A DNA stretch of 64,000 nucleotides from Litoditis marina (Eukaryota > Nematoda > Chromadorea > Rhabditida > Rhabditidae), in NCBI GenBank assembly GCA_964036275.1, contig OZ038434.1, positions 2,440,560-2,504,559 of the forward strand, written 5' to 3'. Below, in pieces: positions 60,272 to 64,000 of the stretch. The position numbers and the translations under genes are program-made. Within the stretch, counting starts at the first letter, position 1. Every line of letters starts with the position of its first letter. The notes below the pieces were generated by a model, which searched no databases, had not been told where the DNA came from, and was given only the letters and a program-made list of their open reading frames with translations.

Positions 60272-61030
60272 TCTAGATCATTCGGGCAAATCGTCCGAAT
60301 ATAGAGAATACGTTCGAGAATATAGATAAAATGTCTAGTCTTCTCTTTTCTGTCGTTGACCGATCTTGTTATCGATTAGCAGGCGTCGCTCGGTTAGCAC
60401 GCGACGCGAGTGCGAGACGAACAGCCTTGTTTGCAACTTGACTGCAACTTGGCGCGACTCGGGCTTGTTTGACGCGCGCACGCGGCCAGTTCACCTTCGA
60501 CTGGTCAGGGGCGGGCGGCTGCGGCGTGACACGCAAAAAAGGAGGTCTCTGCCAGCACACACAGACAATACGGTCACGTAGCCTCGGGCGCTATTGTCGC
60601 CGAATTGGAAATGCGCCTGAGGTCCAGGAAAGTCAATAGTCGGCTGCGATTGGGATCATGCACAAAACACAGCTATTTGGAAGATCGGAGAGAATCCGAG
60701 AACTGGGTGGATTCGAGAACTTTGGCGTATCCTAGTACCTAGTACTTTGAGGATTCGAGCACTTTCGGGGATCCGAAAACTTCGAGAATCCGAAAACTTT
60801 GAGAATTCGAGAACTTTCAGAATCTAATAAATTCAAGGGTTCAAGTAGTTCCAGAATCCGAGAACTTTAAGGATCCGCAGAAAGATCCTGGGGGGGGGGG
60901 GCTAGAGCAAGCGGGTGGCGAGAATGAGAATGGACTATTGACAGTCTCGACTGTTTACTGTTGCGTGGATGCTAACTACGCCCAAGCTGATAGGGTTATG
61001 CAAATCAAACAGGACGTTATCAAGAATATT
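60272..61030 (-). promoter_or_regulatory. GC-rich 5' flank of the EVI5-like gene
   Basis: The stretch 60360-60660 is unusually GC-rich (gcgcgcacgcggccagttca, ggggcgggcggctgcggcgt), directly upstream of the first coding exon. From 60660 to 60890 there is a degenerate array of about 17-base units of the type (g)agaatccgagaacttt, ending in a 10-G run. A core promoter or enhancer is inferred from position. Confidence 0.45.
60690..60890. repeat. Degenerate tandem array (gaatccgagaacttt units)
   Basis: About ten imperfect units such as gagaatccgagaac, ggattcgagaacttt, gaatccgaaaacttt and gaattcgagaacttt follow each other, terminated by gatcctgggggggggg. No coding sense. Confidence 0.8.
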
Positions 61031-61034
61031 TAGA

Positions 61035-61100
61035 GGGGGATAGAGAGAGACAGCGAGAGAGGAAGAGAGAGAGAAAGAGAGAGAAAGAGGGAGAGAGAAA
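61035..61100. repeat. GA-rich tract
   Basis: Interrupted gagaga/gaaaga run on the plus strand. Confidence 0.85.
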
Positions 61101-61594
61101 TAGGGATTATTCACTAATTAGGCAAGCGGAAAGACAGGTATACAAGCAGATTACATGAAACTACGGGGCTATGTGCTTCTACACATGACTTTTCGGGCAA
61201 AACTCGATTATTGACTGATCCTGTTAGCCACGTCTGATAAAAACTTCGTTTGTTTGAAAGTGGCCGCGAACGAACAGGTGTATTGGAAGGCCTTTTAGGG
61301 GCAACGCATATCCACACATTGTTACGGGATTCTATAGTTCTCGTCATTCCAACTGAGAACTTGGCAGACTGCCAAGAAATTTTCAGAACCTGTTTCACCA
61401 TGATAGAGTTTCCAAAACTTGTGAATTCATGTCACCAGTTTTTCACTTTTCTCACAACAAGCAAATGAGAACATTTTTCGAAAATTCCATGTTTACTCTG
61501 AGAAATAGTCACCCTTCTTGGCACGATGAACAAGTCTCAATTGCAATGAACTTTACCGTCTCAGATACCCCTATATTGGGGATGACCAAAGCTG

Positions 61595-61700
61595 AGTTGT
61601 AGTTTGAACTCGATGCATAATTTATTATTTTTGACCAAAAAGCAACGGAGTCAGACTACAAACACAGCGTGACAGGAGAACATACACCGTGTAGGCTTGT
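61595..61700. repeat. gtagtttgatc family element
   Basis: gagttgtagtttgaactcga pairs with ggagtcagactacaaacaca, followed by ggagaacatacaccgtgtag and the gcttgttttaaagagagtga tail typical of the family. Confidence 0.7.
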
Positions 61701-61879
61701 TTTAAAGAGAGTGAATCCTGTATAAGGTCTCCAAAATGTGAATGTTCCCCCTCGTTACGTAAAAAAAATATTCTAGTCGTTAAAACATTGTGTGCGAGGT
61801 AAAAAGTGGACGTATTCAGAGTTCCTATGTATTTTTATGTTTCAAAGCTTCCGAGATGATTTCTCTTTTCAAAAACATT

Positions 61880-62035
61880 TTTAAACAGCCTCAGATGGGA
61901 TAGGTAACGCTCAGGGTGCATAGCAAACGAGGAATTCATAAAATGCTATCTTCATTGACTGTTTACACGCAACTAAACACAATTCCCGCCCGGGCGGCTC
62001 CCGCGTTGCGCCGTATCTAGTATGGGTTGATCATC
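61880..62035. repeat. Recent dispersed repeat, copy 2 (98-bp core)
   Basis: The core 61880-61977 is nearly identical to 20979-21076 (one difference noted), in the same orientation, with the tail gcgccgtatctagtatgggt after it. Confidence 0.8.
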
Positions 62036-62221
62036 AGGGGCGCATACATGTTAACAGCTGGTGCTCCTAGCACTTTCAATTGTCAGAAGAGCAATAGAAA
62101 CAAGATTTTAGCGATTCAAAATACTGATGTAAACTATTCCCATAGTAGTTTATGTTATCAAAACAACAATAATTCATTTGTACAAACTATGATAAGTCAA
62201 AATACTAAGGTATTGCTTCCG

Positions 62222-62225
<4 letters not shown>

Positions 62226-62277
<52 letters not shown>

Positions 62278-62298
62278 AGAGGGAGAGAGAGGAAAGAA
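62226..62298. repeat. GA microsatellite
   Basis: About 48 bases of perfect GA followed by a degenerate purine tail. Confidence 0.95.
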
Positions 62299-62299
62299 A

Positions 62300-63384
62300 C
62301 TGTAGTAATGCGTCAAAGTGTGGAATATAAAAAAAGAAACATAAAACGATTTCTCTCACACTGAATACATATATTTAGAAGGAATCGATAGTGGTGTTAT
62401 ATTTGTACTGGGAGCAGACAGCTCAGCAAATTGAAATGCATCAATACATTGAAAGAACATTTTAAATCATAAAGTTTCAATCAAAAGTATCAAGTTGGTA
62501 TAAACGCCATATATTCAGAAAAAGAAAAACATTAGTAAACGGTCATAAGTTTATAGAGAGTTATGCAAATTAAAAAAGAGATATTAACATTAATTTCAAA
62601 CCTGACCAAACCAGGAAAGTATATTGAAGTACAACTGAGATTATTTTCGAATGGACGAATGTCGAATTTGCATGCGTTAATCCCTGCCGACGCAAAAAAT
62701 TAGGCCAACGGAACGTGTAAAATACAACACGAAAATGTAAATGAAGCGAAAGTGAAAGAATTGAATGTGTTTGTCCCAAACGTTTGAGTTTCACATGTCA
62801 CTACCAACAAAAACTATGAAAGGAACTGGCTGATTTTGAAGTAAATCAAAGAAAAGTAGTATTTATGCAGTTTGAAATCTCTAAAATAATTTTGGGACGT
62901 TCTAAAATTCACAATTTCTGCGAAACCTTGTTAAGTGTTAATATTACTACGATCTGGGTTCGCGGTTAGTTCTTTACAAAGCAGGGTCATACGGTACATC
63001 GTATATTTTACTCTGTTCCGCTGTGTTTGTAGTTTGATCACATAGCGTTTCGGTCGAAATTCGCAATCATTGCGTGTATCGAGATCAAACTACAACGAAT
63101 ATTTGGTCTCCCCTATACTGGTGACATAGTTTTAGAAAAGTGACATTACATGGCAGCAATCTGCCGGGTTAGACATAAAGAGGTCACTCGATTACAACAC
63201 GTCGACGGGTTTTGGGTAGTTATTTCGGGGTACAAGGAGAAAAGTAGAGAATAGAAAATAGAATAATGAGAAATGGTCCAAATTGAGATTTAATAGAGAC
63301 AATTAACTGAGGTAGGTATTGAAATAGCATGAATAGTTGAGAGACCAGATGGACATGCATAGGGGTAACATGTTGAAGGAAGGA

Positions 63385-63420
<36 letters not shown>

Positions 63421-64000
63421 GGGGGAGAGAGAGAGGGAAGAGAAAGAGAGAGAGGAATGGAACTGAGAGAAAAATAGGAATAATGATACAGAAGATCGAT
63501 AAACAAAAAAAAACATATAAAAGAATGAAAAACGATAGAGAAGTAAGAAAAGAGAAATATATAGAGAAATTAAGGGGAAAGGGTAGGAAGATGAAGAGAA
63601 ATGCAGTTAAAAACAATCACTTGATTGAAAGCACAAGGCAAAAGTATTCCGTCAGAACTTGAAATTGACTACGTGAAATAAGTAGAACTAAACCTGAGAA
63701 ACCTATAATAACTTGTATTGATTTTAGACTGTGCGCTTGTTGCAAGATGGGCGGGACTTGGGGTGACGGTCAACGCGCGGGCGCCCGGTTTATGCAGCGG
63801 AAATATAAACACTCGAAGGCTAAGCACTAATAAATCAGGGCTGCTTCTTCTGGTAGTACTAACAAACATCTAGTGAGTTCGAGATGAGTGTTCTACTTTT
63901 ATGACAACTATTATTTTATTTTTTGAGAAGTTGAGAAAGTGAGGTAGAAAGATCAGTATTGTGTTATACATTATGACATAATCTCTTTAATTGATTACTC
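62300..64000. other. Intergenic tail of the window
   Basis: No credible exon on either strand. It includes a gtagtttgatc-family element (63015-63115) and a GA/GGGG-rich tract (63384-63460). A GC-richer patch at 63735-63800 (ggcgggacttggggtgacgg, gcgcgggcgcccgg) could be another promoter-like region. Confidence 0.5.
63015..63115. repeat. gtagtttgatc family element, good copy
   Basis: ctgtgtttgtagtttgatca pairs with atcgagatcaaactacaacg, with a loop of about 45 bases. The flanking words (tccgctgtg, ggtctccccta) match copies near 40540-40760. Confidence 0.75.

Noticed and set aside
60369..60581. Open frames on both strands in the GC-rich block
   Set aside because: GC-rich sequence has few stops. 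There is no splice linkage, and the ATG of the EVI5-like gene lies downstream at 60271 with an in-frame stop before it.

Overview
The window is animal nuclear DNA and reads as a nematode, most likely a Caenorhabditis species other than C. elegans. The AT-rich sequence has small exons bounded by T-rich acceptors (tttcag) and gtgagt/gtaagt donors. Several genes encode nematode-type or animal-specific families, and short foldback repeats are scattered throughout. All gene models here are hand-built by joining exons in phase; no search or transcript evidence was available. The species and chromosome are not determined.

Layout. (1) 1-10.1 kb: two genes of one nematode serpentine (7TM chemoreceptor) family lie head to head. 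One runs leftwards off the window edge (158-2947) and the other runs right (4124-10090). The DNA between and inside them is full of repeats: a LINE reverse-transcriptase fossil, a GGCGCC-rich repeat, a long-hairpin MITE and two tRNA-like sequences. (2) 11.2-15.4 kb, minus strand: a small Lys/Ser-rich, probably disordered protein. (3) 16.2-21.8 kb, minus: a ten-exon gene for an unrecognised 331-residue protein with two hydrophobic segments and a long Ser/acidic tail. (4) 22.3-24.4 kb, minus: cytosolic adenylate kinase (AK1 type). (5) 25-27.5 kb: weak, unassigned coding-like segments. (6) 28.1-32.5 kb, minus: a complete 12-exon innexin gap-junction subunit. (7) 32.5-37.4 kb: gene-free DNA. (8) 37.4-60.3 kb, minus: a 24-exon EVI5-type TBC RabGAP of 875 residues, with introns of 2.5, 4.1 and 5.8 kb carrying GA microsatellites and a possible internal alternative first exon. 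(9) 60.3-64 kb: its GC-rich 5' flank and more repeats.

The well-supported genes (adenylate kinase, innexin, EVI5-like) and the two novel genes all lie on the minus strand. Their spacing (0.5 kb to several kb) gives no evidence of an operon, and no shared pathway is evident. The most interesting items are the unrecognised two-TM/Ser-tail gene, the apparent AT-AG intron in adenylate kinase, the possible coiled-coil-only EVI5 isoform, an exon end and splice donor copied by a palindromic repeat, and the head-to-head chemoreceptor pair.
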